Source of the DNA: Streptomyces albus subsp. chlorinus | Lineage (GTDB): Bacteria; Actinomycetota; Actinomycetes; Streptomycetales; Streptomycetaceae | NCBI RefSeq assembly: GCF_013302895.1 | Contig: NZ_VJOK01000001.1 | Span: 4,834,161 to 4,881,292 of the forward strand | DNA length: 47,132 bases | Reading direction: 5' to 3' | Shown: positions 15,178 through 23,428 of the stretch, piece after piece | How the letters are laid out: each line of letters begins with the position of its first letter | Numbering within the stretch: the stretch's first letter is position 1 | Notes under the pieces: generated by a model | Seen by the model: the letters and a program-made list of their open reading frames with translations, nothing else | What the model was told of the DNA's origin: nothing | Databases searched by the model: none | Program-made: the position numbers and the translations under genes

Positions 15178-15645
15178 GTGCGAGAGCGTCAGGCACGGCA
15201 GGAGCGCCTCCGCGCCCGGGAGTTCGAGGCGTTCGTCGCGGGCGCGGGTGGCCGGCTGCTGCATGCCGCCACACTGCTGACCGCCGAACCCCCCGGCGCC
15301 GCACCCGAGGCGGAACGGCTGCTGGTACGGGCGCTCGCGCGGACCCGGGCCGACTGGGCGCGGCTGCGCGGCGAGGACCCCTACGAGCGGACGCGGCAGG
15401 AACTGGCCCTCTCCTTCGCCCGCACCGCACGCCGCCACCGCCGTCCGCGCGGCGGGCTGCTGGGCGCCCTCGCCCCGCAGGAGCGGCTGGTGCTCGTCCT
15501 GCGGCTGCACGAGGGCGTCGCCGAGGAGCAGGTGGCGGCCGGGCTGGGACTGCCCGTCGAGCGGGTACGGGCGCTGCACACCCGGGCCATGGCCACCGTG
15601 CTCAGCCGTCCGCCGGGTGCGGAGGCGGCGCATGAGCCTGCCTGA
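15178..15645 (+). CDS. Sigma-factor-like protein, SigE-type, degenerate
   Basis: A 155-residue protein from GTG 15178 with GGGAGG upstream. Residues about 12-80 resemble region 2 of SigE-family ECF factors but have lost most recognisable promoter-melting residues. Residues about 95-135 (LAPQERLVLVLRLHEGVAEEQVAAGLGLPVERVRAL) are a good region 4 helix-turn-helix. It may still bind -35 DNA or polymerase. The next gene overlaps its end by 14 bases and encodes a one-pass membrane protein, an arrangement suggesting sigma/anti-sigma-like coupling. A similar pair lies at 18484-19424. Confidence 0.65.
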   Translation: MRERQARQERLRAREFEAFVAGAGGRLLHAATLLTAEPPGAAPEAERLLVRALARTRADWARLRGEDPYERTRQELALSFARTARRHRRPRGGLLGALAPQERLVLVLRLHEGVAEEQVAAGLGLPVERVRALHTRAMATVLSRPPGAEAAHEPA

Positions 15646-15886
15646 CCGCAAAGAGGCCGAGGCGCGGCTGCTGCTGGAACGGCGCACCGGGGAGCCCGTG
15701 CCCGCCGACCTGGCCGCCCGCGCCCTCGCGGACGGGGAGCGGCTGCTGCGGCGCCGGCGGGCACTGCGGACGGCGCTGTGGGCGGGGCTGGTGGTCGGGC
15801 TCGCCGCCCTGGTGGCCTGGTCCCTCGCCCTCCACCCCTGGGCGGCCCCGCCCCCGACGACGACCTCGCCCGCGGTGGGATGGTGA
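15632..15886 (+). CDS. Single-pass membrane protein paired with the sigma-like gene
   Basis: An 84-residue protein starting at ATG 15632 inside the 3' end of the sigma-like gene, with GGAGG upstream. It has a charged cytoplasmic head (residues 1-45, Arg- and Glu-rich), one helix (ALWAGLVVGLAALVAWSLAL) and a short Pro/Thr-rich outside tail. There is no zinc-binding HxxxCxxC anti-sigma motif. By position it is a candidate membrane tether or regulator; this is inference. Confidence 0.7.
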   Translation: MSLPDRKEAEARLLLERRTGEPVPADLAARALADGERLLRRRRALRTALWAGLVVGLAALVAWSLALHPWAAPPPTTTSPAVGW

Positions 15887-15897
15887 CCGCGGCCGGA

Positions 15898-17094
15898 TCA
15901 GTCCAGGGCCTGGCGCAGATCCGCCAGCAGGTCGTCCGCCGACTCGATGCCGACCGACAGCCGCACCAGGTCGGCGGGCACCTCCAGCGCGGAGCCCGCA
16001 ACGGAGGCGTGGGTCATCCGGCCGGGGTGCTCGATCAGGGACTCGACGCCGCCGAGGGACTCGCCCAGCGTGAACAGGCGCGCCCGGTCGCACACCCGCA
16101 CGGCCGCCTCCTCGCCGCCCGCGACGCGGAAGGACACCATCCCGCCGAAGCCCCGCATCTGCTTGGCGGCGGTCTCGTGCCCGGGGTGCGAGGGCAGTCC
16201 CGGGTAGAAGACCTCCGTCACCTTCGGGTGCGCCTCCAGCAGCCGCACCACGCGGGCCGCGTTCTCCCCGTGCCGGTCCATGCGCACGCCCAGGGTCTTG
16301 ATGCCGCGCAGCACCAGCCAGGAGTCGAAGGGCCCGGCGATGCCGCCCATGGCGTTCTGGTGGAAGGCCAGCTCGTCGCCGAGCGCCGGGTCGGCGACGA
16401 CGAGGGCGCCGCCGACCACGTCGGAGTGGCCGCCCATGTACTTGGTCGTGGAGTGGACGACGACATCGGCGCCGAGCGCCAGGGGCTGCTGGAGGTAGGG
16501 GCTGGCGAAGGTGTTGTCCACGACCAGCCGCGCGCCCGCGGAACGGGCCACCTCGGCGACCGCGGCGATGTCGGTGATGCCCAGCAGCGGGTTGGAGGGG
16601 GTCTCCACCCACACCGCCTTGGTGCGCTCGCGCAGCGCGGCACGCACGGCGGCCGGGTCGGAGGAGTCGGCCACCGACCACTGCACGCCCCACCGCTCCG
16701 CGACCCGCGCGAAGAGGCGGAAGGTGCCGCCGTACGCGTCGTTCGGGATCACCACGTGGTCACCGGGGGTGAGCAGGGTCCGCAGCAGGCAGTCCTCGGC
16801 GGCCAGCCCGGAGGCGAAGGCCAGGCCGCGCCTGCCGCCCTCCAGCGCCGCGAGGTTCTCCTCCAGCGCGGTCCGGGTCGGGTTGGCCGAGCGGCTGTAC
16901 TCGTAGCCGCCGCGCAGCCCGCCGACGCCGTCCTGCTTGTAGGTGGACACCTGATGGATGGGCGGGACGACCGCCCCCGTGGCCGGGTCGGCGGCCTGGC
17001 CCGCGTGGATGGCGAGGGTCTCGAAGCCGTGTCCGGGGCCGCCGGAGACGCCCTCGTCCCCGCCGCCGATGCCGTTGTCGCGCTGCTCACTCAT
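15898..17094 (-). CDS. metB: Cystathionine gamma-synthase / gamma-lyase
   Basis: A PLP enzyme of the Cys/Met metabolism family, 398 residues. Visible are YSRSANPTRTALEENLAALEGG, FASGLAAEDCLL, the NDAYGGT motif, the PLP lysine in HSTTKYMGGHSD, and SLGGVESLIEHPGRMTHASV near the C-terminus. It either condenses an activated homoserine with cysteine (transsulfuration) or cleaves cystathionine; sequence alone does not separate these, though actinobacterial homologues are usually called MetB. ATG 17094 has no ribosome-binding site, but TAGTCT lies seven bases upstream, so a leaderless mRNA is likely. It ends 12 bases from the convergent small membrane gene. Confidence 0.92.
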   Translation of the reverse strand: MSEQRDNGIGGGDEGVSGGPGHGFETLAIHAGQAADPATGAVVPPIHQVSTYKQDGVGGLRGGYEYSRSANPTRTALEENLAALEGGRRGLAFASGLAAEDCLLRTLLTPGDHVVIPNDAYGGTFRLFARVAERWGVQWSVADSSDPAAVRAALRERTKAVWVETPSNPLLGITDIAAVAEVARSAGARLVVDNTFASPYLQQPLALGADVVVHSTTKYMGGHSDVVGGALVVADPALGDELAFHQNAMGGIAGPFDSWLVLRGIKTLGVRMDRHGENAARVVRLLEAHPKVTEVFYPGLPSHPGHETAAKQMRGFGGMVSFRVAGGEEAAVRVCDRARLFTLGESLGGVESLIEHPGRMTHASVAGSALEVPADLVRLSVGIESADDLLADLRQALD

Positions 17095-17101
17095 GGGGGC
17101 G

Positions 17102-17107
17102 AGACTA
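17102..17107 (-). promoter_or_regulatory. -10 element for leaderless metB mRNA
   Basis: On the minus strand TAGTCT is followed by seven bases and the metB ATG. No purine-rich ribosome-binding site is present and the -35 region is poor. Confidence 0.5.
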
Positions 17108-17276
17108 GTGGGCCGTACGGTGGAGTGGGGGCGCGCTCGGCGAAGCCCGCCCCCGATGCCGCCGTGAACCCGCCGCGGCACGGTCCGAACGAACCAGCCT
17201 CGGCACAGCCGGCGAACCCGCCCCGGTACAGTCCCCGAACCGCCGCCCGTCCGTCACAGCGTGGAGATCCGACGCC

Positions 17277-18452
17277 ATGGAAGCCCTGTTCCTCCTGATC
17301 GCTCTTGTCGCACTCTTCGGTGTGGCGGTCTATCCGGCGATGCGCCGCAGGAGGCTGCGCCAGGACGGGGCGCGGGGACTGGTCCAGGCGGTCGATCCGA
17401 CGGCCGGATACGGATTCGTCCCTTCCGACGAGCTGGACGTGCGGCTGCCGGGCCCCGACAGGGAACTGGTCGACGCGCTGGAGGAGACCCAGCGCACCCA
17501 GGACTGGGAGCCGGTGGCGCGGCTGCTGGCCCTGACCGGGGACGAGTACGAGCTGCGCTGGCAGCGCGTGCAGTCGCTGGCCGGCGCGGCGGCGATGGAG
17601 CTGGCGGCGTGGAAGGCCGAGCAGCGCGGCACCGGCACCGGCGCGCCCGCCGACGTGGTCTCCTTCGACAAGGACCGGCCCGCCGGCGCCGCCCGCCGGG
17701 ACGCGCGGTGGCTGCGCGAGTGGCGCGCCCACAAGCCGCACGACCACGGCGGGGCGCAGGTCTACGCGCAGTTCCTGGTCTTCCAGGCGCTGTCCGAGCC
17801 GGGCTCGGCCGACCACCGCATCATCCTGGAGGAGGCGCGGAACGTCGCCCAGGACGCCGCCCGGCTCGCCCCCGCCGACCCCACCCCGCACCTCACCGAG
17901 CTGGTCATCGCCCGCCACCTCAACTACCGCGAGGCCGACTTCGAGGCCCTGTGGGACACCGTGCGCCGCCTCGCCCCCGACCACATGGGCGCCCACCTGG
18001 CGGCGCTGCCCTACTGGTCGGCGAAGTCGATGGGGTCCAAGGAGAAGGCCGACGCCTTCGCCCGCGCCGCCGCCTCCCGGGCCCCGGAGGGCACCCTCCT
18101 GGCAGCTCTCCCGCTGTTCGCCGCCTACGACCACCTGCCCGAGGTGAACATGGTCCGCGGCCTCTACCGGAGTGAGGAGATCAGCCGGGCCATCGAGGCC
18201 GCCGAGTACGCCGTCGACCAGGTGGACGACGACCACCCGGTCCGCCCCCACGTCCTCCACCTGCTCGTCTGGTTCCTCGTCCGCGCCGAGCGCTACGCCG
18301 AGGCCATGGAGGCCCTCGCCGCCGTCGACGGCCATGTGGGCGCCGTCCCCTGGGTCGACGAGGGCGACCCGGCCGCCGCCTACTCCGCCTACCGCGCCCT
18401 GGCGGTCGCCGGCTGGGAGTCCACGGGCGGCGAACACGCCTCGCACCCGTGA
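17277..18452 (+). CDS. Membrane-anchored helical-repeat (TPR-like) protein
   Basis: A 391-residue protein from ATG 17277. The first 20 residues form one membrane helix followed by MRRRRLRQ, so the rest faces the cytoplasm. The body is almost wholly alpha-helical with paired helices (for example AAEYAVDQVDDDHPVRPHVLHLLVWFLVRAERYAEAMEAL near the end), as in TPR-type scaffolds, and it has several conserved-looking Trp/Arg blocks (RDARWLREWRAHKP). No catalytic motif is seen. Such proteins are common in streptomycetes without an assigned role. It lies between two sigma-like loci and may serve as a protein-interaction platform. Confidence 0.75.
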   Translation: MEALFLLIALVALFGVAVYPAMRRRRLRQDGARGLVQAVDPTAGYGFVPSDELDVRLPGPDRELVDALEETQRTQDWEPVARLLALTGDEYELRWQRVQSLAGAAAMELAAWKAEQRGTGTGAPADVVSFDKDRPAGAARRDARWLREWRAHKPHDHGGAQVYAQFLVFQALSEPGSADHRIILEEARNVAQDAARLAPADPTPHLTELVIARHLNYREADFEALWDTVRRLAPDHMGAHLAALPYWSAKSMGSKEKADAFARAAASRAPEGTLLAALPLFAAYDHLPEVNMVRGLYRSEEISRAIEAAEYAVDQVDDDHPVRPHVLHLLVWFLVRAERYAEAMEALAAVDGHVGAVPWVDEGDPAAAYSAYRALAVAGWESTGGEHASHP

Positions 18453-18483
18453 GCGAGGCCCGGTGCGGGCCACGGCGCAGCGG

Positions 18484-18816
18484 TCAGGGCCGCGGTGCCG
18501 GAGCGGACTGCTCTCCCGTCGGGGCGGCCGGCGCCGGGGTCTCCGCCGTCGGGGGAGCGGAGGAGGCGCCGCCGCTCGGAGGCGACGCCGGAGGGGTGTC
18601 CGCCGGCCCCGGCGGCTCGCCGTGGGACAGGAGATACGGCAGGACGAGCACGACGGTCGCCACCACCGCGACCAGGACGACCACCGCGGCCTTCCGCAGC
18701 CCGGGGCGCACGCCCGTCCGGTGCCCGGCCGGCAGGGGACGTGCCGGCCCGACTTCTGTGACCTGGCCCGCCCGGGCACTGAGCGCGGCACGGAGGCGGT
18801 CCTCGACGGCTGTCAC
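18484..18816 (-). CDS. Single-pass membrane protein paired with a SigE-family sigma factor
   Basis: A 110-residue protein from GTG 18816, overlapping the sigma-factor stop by four bases (GTGA). The cytoplasmic head (about 40 residues) precedes one helix (AAVVVLVAVVATVVLVLPYLL) and an outside tail rich in Pro, Ser and Ala (PPASPPSGGASS). The coupling suggests a membrane partner or anti-sigma of the upstream factor. It has no zinc-finger anti-sigma motif, so any inhibition would be of another kind. Confidence 0.75.
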   Translation of the reverse strand: MTAVEDRLRAALSARAGQVTEVGPARPLPAGHRTGVRPGLRKAAVVVLVAVVATVVLVLPYLLSHGEPPGPADTPPASPPSGGASSAPPTAETPAPAAPTGEQSAPAPRP

Positions 18817-19424
18817 GGCGTCTGCTCCAGTCTCCTGGCCAGAGCGGCAAGCGCCCGGCTCGCTGTGGACTTCACCGTGCCGCGGGACAGTCCCAGCGTG
18901 GCGGCGATGTCCGCTTCCGACATGTTCGACCAGTACCTGAGGACGAGGACCTCCCGCTGCCGCACGGTGAGCAGCCGCAGCGCCCTCAGCACTTCCTGGT
19001 GCTCTTCCCTGAGGAAGACCTCTTCTTCCGGCGGCGGCGCGGGCAGCACACGCGGGGGCACGTACGCGCGCATCGTGCGGCGCCTGCGCAGCACGGACCG
19101 GGAGGCGTTGACCACGCTGCGCCGTACGTACGCCTCGGGGTCGTCGACGCCGTCCAGTCCGCCGCCGTGGCGGCGGTAGAGGGCGGCGAACGCTTCCTGG
19201 ACGACGTCCTCGGCCGTGGGGACGTCGTCGACCAGGAGCACCGCGAGGCGCACGAGGTCGAGCCTGCGGTGGTGGTACAGCAGGACGATGTCGTCCGAGG
19301 CCGCCTCGAGGGGCCGGCTCCGGGGCGCGGGTCTTCTGCGCCCCTGGGAGACGCGGGACAGCAGCCACCGCCACCCGCCGCCGGGGAGCGCGCCGTGGCG
19401 GGCGGCGGCGCCGGCGGTCAGCAC
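18813..19424 (-). CDS. SigE-family ECF sigma factor
   Basis: A 203-residue product if GTG 19424 is the start; no clear ribosome-binding site exists and the longer frame begins at a TTG inside a tandem repeat. Region 2 is well preserved (DLVRLAVLLVDDVPTAEDVVQEAFAALYRR, then YVRRSVVNASRSVLRRRR). Region 4 is LLTVRQREVLVLRYWSNMSEADIAATLGLSRGTVKSTASRALAALARRL. This is the SigE-type of actinobacterial ECF factor, typically coupled to a membrane protein, as here. The stimulus and target promoters are unknown. Confidence 0.88.
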   Translation of the reverse strand: MLTAGAAARHGALPGGGWRWLLSRVSQGRRRPAPRSRPLEAASDDIVLLYHHRRLDLVRLAVLLVDDVPTAEDVVQEAFAALYRRHGGGLDGVDDPEAYVRRSVVNASRSVLRRRRTMRAYVPPRVLPAPPPEEEVFLREEHQEVLRALRLLTVRQREVLVLRYWSNMSEADIAATLGLSRGTVKSTASRALAALARRLEQTP

Positions 19425-19915
19425 CCGGCCCCCACGGCCGGGGCAGGGCACCGGCCCCGCGTCAGGACAGCCCGCCCCTCCCCACGAGGCGGACAAGCCG
19501 CTTCACGAGGCGGACAAGCCGCTTCACGAGGTGGGCAGGCCGCTTCGCGGGGGCGGCGGGGGTGTACTGGCGGGACGAGGCCGTGGCGCGCCTTCCCGCG
19601 GAGCTCTTCTGGCATCGGGGCAAACCTGTCGGACGGGTCGTGCGGTGCAGGGCTTTTGGGACATGCCCTCTTGTGGGGAAAGACGTGCGAGGGCGCCGCG
19701 GGTTGCAGGGCGTCGCGCACTGGTAGCTTTCCACGCCTTCCGCGGTGGCCCTGGTGCGGTCGCCAGGCGGCGGACAGCTCGCGTCGGCAGTCACCCGCAA
19801 CCTCGGGCGGGGCCGCACGTCTGTCAGGGCGTAAGGGGACATCACAGGCCGGCCTGTGACGTGGACGCCCTGCCCCGCGAGGCGGCCGCGCACCCGCGAG
19901 AGCTGAGGAAGAGCG
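19425..19915. repeat. Gene-free stretch with a 21-bp tandem repeat
   Basis: About 490 bases without a supportable gene lie between the sigma factor and the hydrolase genes. A 21-base unit beginning CACGAGGCGGACAAG is repeated exactly at 19483-19503 and 19504-19524, with a third copy at 19525-19545 carrying three substitutions. Being a multiple of three it stays open in every frame, which explains the long spurious ORFs here. No convincing promoter was found for the downstream lipoprotein gene. Confidence 0.65.
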
Positions 19916-20836
19916 TTGAGAAAACCGAGAGCCGTCGCCGTGGCGGCGTTGGCGTGTCTGAGCGTGGTGGCGGGATGCTCCGGCCCGGCCGCCGGGACCG
20001 GCGGCGACAAGGCGTCACAGGCGTCACAGGGGGCAACATCCCTCGCCCGGACGGAGAGCGGGGCCCACAGCCGGGTCCCCGCGCCGCCACCGGACCACGA
20101 TCCCGTCCGGTACAAGCCCAGCTGGCCCGACCGGACGGTCCGCACGAGCCGCGGCCACCTCGTCAACAGCTGCGTGCCGAAGAAGCTGAGGAACAAGGCC
20201 ACCACTCTCACCACCAGCGACGGGGTTCATCTGTCCGCCCTGGTGCTCGGGCAGGGCCCGAACGGAGTGCTCCTCGACCACGAGCAGGGGTACAACATCT
20301 GCTCGTTCCTCCCCATCGGCAAGAAGCTGGCGGCCGAGGGCTATCACGTCGTGATCCCCGAGTACCGCAACCACGGCGCCTCCCAGAAGAGCGCCGACAA
20401 CGAGCACATCGACCGGGACGCCCGCGCCGGCCTGGCGGAACTGCGGCGCGTGGGCGCCACACGCGTCTTCCTCGGCGGCGCCTCGTGCGGCGGTACCACC
20501 GCAGCCGTCGCCGGCGTCGACAACCCGCTGCGTGTGACGGGCCTGCTGATGATGTCCTCTCCGGCCCATTGCGGCGGCGTCGATGCCGTGGCGGCGGTGA
20601 AGAGGATCAAGACCCCGACCCTCCTGGTGGCTTCCCCCGGTGACATGAACGGCGCCCTGGTCACTGACGCCCGGAAGGTGTACGCGGCGTCCGCCGCGAA
20701 GGACAAGAAGCTGGTGATCGATCCCAGCGGATACCACGGCACGGACATGATCCGGCGCGGAGGGGCCTCCGGGGCCAAGCTGCGCACCCGCGTGGAGAAG
20801 TTCATCGTCGCCTCCTTCCAACGGAGAACATCGTGA
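19916..20836 (+). CDS. Alpha/beta-hydrolase lipoprotein
   Basis: A 306-residue protein starting at TTG 19916, with GAGGAA six to eleven bases upstream. The N-terminus is a lipoprotein signal with lipobox VAGC (Cys21). After a Pro-rich linker comes an alpha/beta-hydrolase fold: GVLLDHEQGYNICSF, a YRNHG turn, the nucleophile elbow GASCG with Ser190, and SGYHGTDMI, which probably supplies the histidine. It looks like a small esterase or dienelactone-hydrolase-like enzyme held on the outside of the membrane. The next gene, another hydrolase, overlaps by four bases. Confidence 0.82.
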   Translation: MRKPRAVAVAALACLSVVAGCSGPAAGTGGDKASQASQGATSLARTESGAHSRVPAPPPDHDPVRYKPSWPDRTVRTSRGHLVNSCVPKKLRNKATTLTTSDGVHLSALVLGQGPNGVLLDHEQGYNICSFLPIGKKLAAEGYHVVIPEYRNHGASQKSADNEHIDRDARAGLAELRRVGATRVFLGGASCGGTTAAVAGVDNPLRVTGLLMMSSPAHCGGVDAVAAVKRIKTPTLLVASPGDMNGALVTDARKVYAASAAKDKKLVIDPSGYHGTDMIRRGGASGAKLRTRVEKFIVASFQRRTS

Positions 20837-22047
20837 ACCACCGTCCGCACTCCCCGGCCAGCCGCGGGTCCGCCCGTGTGCGGACCTGGCTGCCCGCGCT
20901 CGTCCTGGCGGCCGCCGCGGTCGGCGGCACGGCGACGGCGAACGCCGAGCCCGAGACGGCGCCCGGCACCTCGGCCCGCGCCGCTGCCCGGCCCACCGCG
21001 TCGGTCACCTACGACCTGGGGGACAAGGCCTACCGCCTCCCGGGAACCGACAAGCCCGTCGAAGCGGCGGGCGTGGTGCGCTACCCCGCCGACCTGGCCC
21101 GTGGCCGCCACCCCCTGGTCGTCCTGCTCCACGGATGGCACGAGACGTGCGCAGACCCCGAGGCGGAAGCGGCGCGCACGGCAGCGGAGCGAGCGGACGA
21201 CATGGACGCCTACACGGCGGCGAACAAGAAGCTGTTCAGCTGGCCGTGCGCGGCCGGAACCCCGGCGCTGCCCAGCTTCCGGGGGTACGACTACCTGAGC
21301 CGGCGCCTGGCGAGCCGGGGGTACGTGGTGGTCTCCCTCAGCGCCAACGGCATCAACGCGTCCTCGGTGACGGGCGACGACAACGCGGCTGCCCGGGCCG
21401 CTCTCGTCAACCGGCACCTGAGGATGTGGGAGCGGCTCGACCGGACCGGAAAGGGAGCGCTGGCCGGCGCGTTCCGGGACGCGACCGGCCGGCGGAAGAA
21501 CGTGCCCTTCGCCCGCCACCTGGACATGAAGAACGTCGGCGTCGTCGGGCATTCGAGGGCCGGGGCGGCGGTGACCTGGCTGGTGGCCGACAGGCACCGC
21601 GGCCAGTTGCCCGCCGGGGTCCGCGTCACAGCGGCGGTGGCGGTGGCGCCCGCCTACAACGTGATGACCGAGAACATGGCCGACTACACCGTCACCCGCG
21701 TCCCCCTGGCCGTTCTGCGCGGTACCTGCGACGGGCAGGTCGGTGACGAGGCCCTGTCCTTCGCGGCCGAGGCCGCGGCCGGGAACCGGCACGGTTTCCG
21801 CCGGTTGCGCATCCCTGGTGCGAACCACAACTTCTTCAACACCCAGTGGTCCCCGCACAGCGGTCAGGTCGCCTCGTTCGACGACGCCGTACCGGTCGGC
21901 AAGCGGCCCGGCTGGTGCACCGACCGCGACGGCGCTCCCGCCGCGCGGCAGCTGACCGAGGCGCAGCAGCACCGCGCCGCCGTCACGCGCATCGACGCGT
22001 TCCTGCGCCGCGGCCCGGGACGCGGCAGTCACCCGCTGGGCCGGTAG
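20833..22047 (+). CDS. Secreted alpha/beta-hydrolase (esterase/lipase-like)
   Basis: A 404-residue protein from GTG 20833, overlapping the previous stop (GTGA) with GGAG upstream. A long signal peptide ends near TANAEP. The core has the oxyanion segment LVVLLHGWHETC, the nucleophile elbow GHSRAG (Ser at about residue 241) and a late GANHNFFN segment carrying the likely catalytic histidine. The fold resembles the chlorophyllase/PET-hydrolase type of secreted lipase. It is coupled to a hydrolase lipoprotein, suggesting sequential or complementary attack on one substrate outside the cell. The substrate is unknown. Confidence 0.85.
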   Translation: MNHRPHSPASRGSARVRTWLPALVLAAAAVGGTATANAEPETAPGTSARAAARPTASVTYDLGDKAYRLPGTDKPVEAAGVVRYPADLARGRHPLVVLLHGWHETCADPEAEAARTAAERADDMDAYTAANKKLFSWPCAAGTPALPSFRGYDYLSRRLASRGYVVVSLSANGINASSVTGDDNAAARAALVNRHLRMWERLDRTGKGALAGAFRDATGRRKNVPFARHLDMKNVGVVGHSRAGAAVTWLVADRHRGQLPAGVRVTAAVAVAPAYNVMTENMADYTVTRVPLAVLRGTCDGQVGDEALSFAAEAAAGNRHGFRRLRIPGANHNFFNTQWSPHSGQVASFDDAVPVGKRPGWCTDRDGAPAARQLTEAQQHRAAVTRIDAFLRRGPGRGSHPLGR

Positions 22048-22074
22048 TCACCCACCGGGTCCGAGGTGCCCGAA

Positions 22075-22131
22075 GCCCTTCCGGCCGAATGCCGAATGCC
22101 GAATGCCGCAGAGCGCGCGTGCCGGAAGGGC
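22075..22131. terminator. Hairpin between convergent genes, loop with a triplicated unit
   Basis: Eleven-base perfect arms (22075-22085, 22121-22131) enclose 35 bases that contain three tandem GCCGAAT-type units. It lies between the secreted hydrolase and the oxidoreductase and probably ends both transcripts. Confidence 0.6.
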
Positions 22132-22134
22132 GCC

Positions 22135-23067
22135 TCACGTGGCGTCGATGTCCAGGACGATCCGGCCGCGGGCGCGGTTGTCCGCGTGGAGCAGCCGCCA
22201 GGCGTCGGCGGCCCGCTCCAGCGGGAAGGAGCGGTTCACGGGGACGGACAGCCTCCCGGCTTCGGCGAGCGCGGCCACCTCCGCCAGTTCCTCCGCGTTC
22301 GCGCGTGCCCACACCAGGTGGGCGCCCTGTTCGGGGGCGGTGATGTCGGCCACGGAGGCGATGCGCGCGGGATCCTGCACGACCTTCCGCGAGACGGCCA
22401 CCGCGTCCCCGCCGAAGAAGTCGAGCGCCGCGTCGACGCCCTCCGGCGCGAGCCCGCGCACCCGGTCGGCCAGTCCTTCGCCGTAGGTGAGCGGTGTGGC
22501 GCCGAGTGCCCGCAGGTGGTCGTGGTTGCGCTCGCTCGCGGTGCCGATGACGTGTGCGCCCCGCAGGGCGGCGAGCTGCACGGCGAGCGTGCCGACCCCA
22601 CCGGCCGCCGCGTGGACCAGGACGGTGTCGCCCTCGCCGATGCCGACGCGTTCGACGGCCTGGTAGGCCGTCAGCCCGTTCAGCGGCAGACACGCCGCGT
22701 GCGCCCAGTCCCAGGACGCCGGTTTGCGTGCCAGCGTGCGGACCGGGGCCGAGACCAGTTCGGCGTAGGTGCCGTTCTGCGCCCAGTCCTTGAGGACGAA
22801 GCCGATCACCTCGTCACCGATCTCGAACTCGGTGGCGCCGAAACCGCGGGCCTCGACGACGCCGGACATCTCGAAGCCCGGGATGAGGGGAAAGTGGGTC
22901 ACCATCATGCCGTCGAGGTTGCCGACGGCGATCTTTGCGTCGGCCGGGTTCACTCCGGCCGCCTTGACCCGGACCAGGAATTCCCCGGGCGCGACCGCCG
23001 GCGTCGGCTGCTCGGTCAGCTCCAGGGCGTCCGCGTCGCCGTAGTGCCGGAGTGCGATGGCTTTCAT
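22135..23067 (-). CDS. NADP-dependent zinc-less alcohol dehydrogenase / quinone oxidoreductase
   Basis: A 310-residue medium-chain reductase from ATG 23067, with GGGGAG upstream. The N-terminal GroES-like domain has VKAAGVNPADAK and the FEMSGVVEA block; the Rossmann part has VLVHAAAGGVGTLAVQLA, the nucleotide-binding motif. It lacks the cysteines of the structural zinc loop, so it belongs with quinone oxidoreductases and enoyl-type reductases. The substrate is not predictable. It is divergent from an IclR regulator across a 360-base region with GTTC/GAAC dyads, so that regulator is the likely controller. Confidence 0.88.
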   Translation of the reverse strand: MKAIALRHYGDADALELTEQPTPAVAPGEFLVRVKAAGVNPADAKIAVGNLDGMMVTHFPLIPGFEMSGVVEARGFGATEFEIGDEVIGFVLKDWAQNGTYAELVSAPVRTLARKPASWDWAHAACLPLNGLTAYQAVERVGIGEGDTVLVHAAAGGVGTLAVQLAALRGAHVIGTASERNHDHLRALGATPLTYGEGLADRVRGLAPEGVDAALDFFGGDAVAVSRKVVQDPARIASVADITAPEQGAHLVWARANAEELAEVAALAEAGRLSVPVNRSFPLERAADAWRLLHADNRARGRIVLDIDAT

Positions 23068-23428
23068 GGTCTCCCCAAGGGTTCGGTGCGTGGAGGAGGG
23101 CAGGCGTAGCAGCGCAGACCCGCGTGGCCGGGTTCCGCGGTGGACGGCGCCGAAGTGGTCACGCCGCTCCTCCCGGGCAAGGTGTTCCGCAGAACAGAAC
23201 AAGTTCTGGACAGTAACCCGGCTCCGGTGGCGCGTCAATGAAGAATGTTCTGTTGTACGGAAGGCGTTCCTGGAGGCAGAACGTACGACGGGTCGGCGGC
23301 GGGCGCATCGGCGTCCCGTGCCCCAGCCGGCGGCGGGACGCCGAGGGGACTGCGGCGGCTACTCTGGCTGGCGAAACGCGGCTCGGTCACCAGAACAGCC
23401 GCGGTGGCGACGGCGGGACGGAGGGGTT
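23068..23428. promoter_or_regulatory. Divergent region with GTTC/GAAC dyads
   Basis: Two adjoining dyads, GTTC-cgca-GAAC (23184-23195) and CAGAAC-aa-GTTCTG (23195-23208), are followed by further GTTCTG (23247-23252) and a spaced GTTC...GAAC (23266-23282). The cluster lies between the oxidoreductase and IclR genes and is a plausible operator array. No coding sequence is supported. Confidence 0.45.

Noticed and set aside
19425..19915. Small genes in the gap before the hydrolase lipoprotein
   Set aside because: All frames are open because of the 21-base repeat and high G+C content. None has a ribosome-binding site or sensible protein composition.
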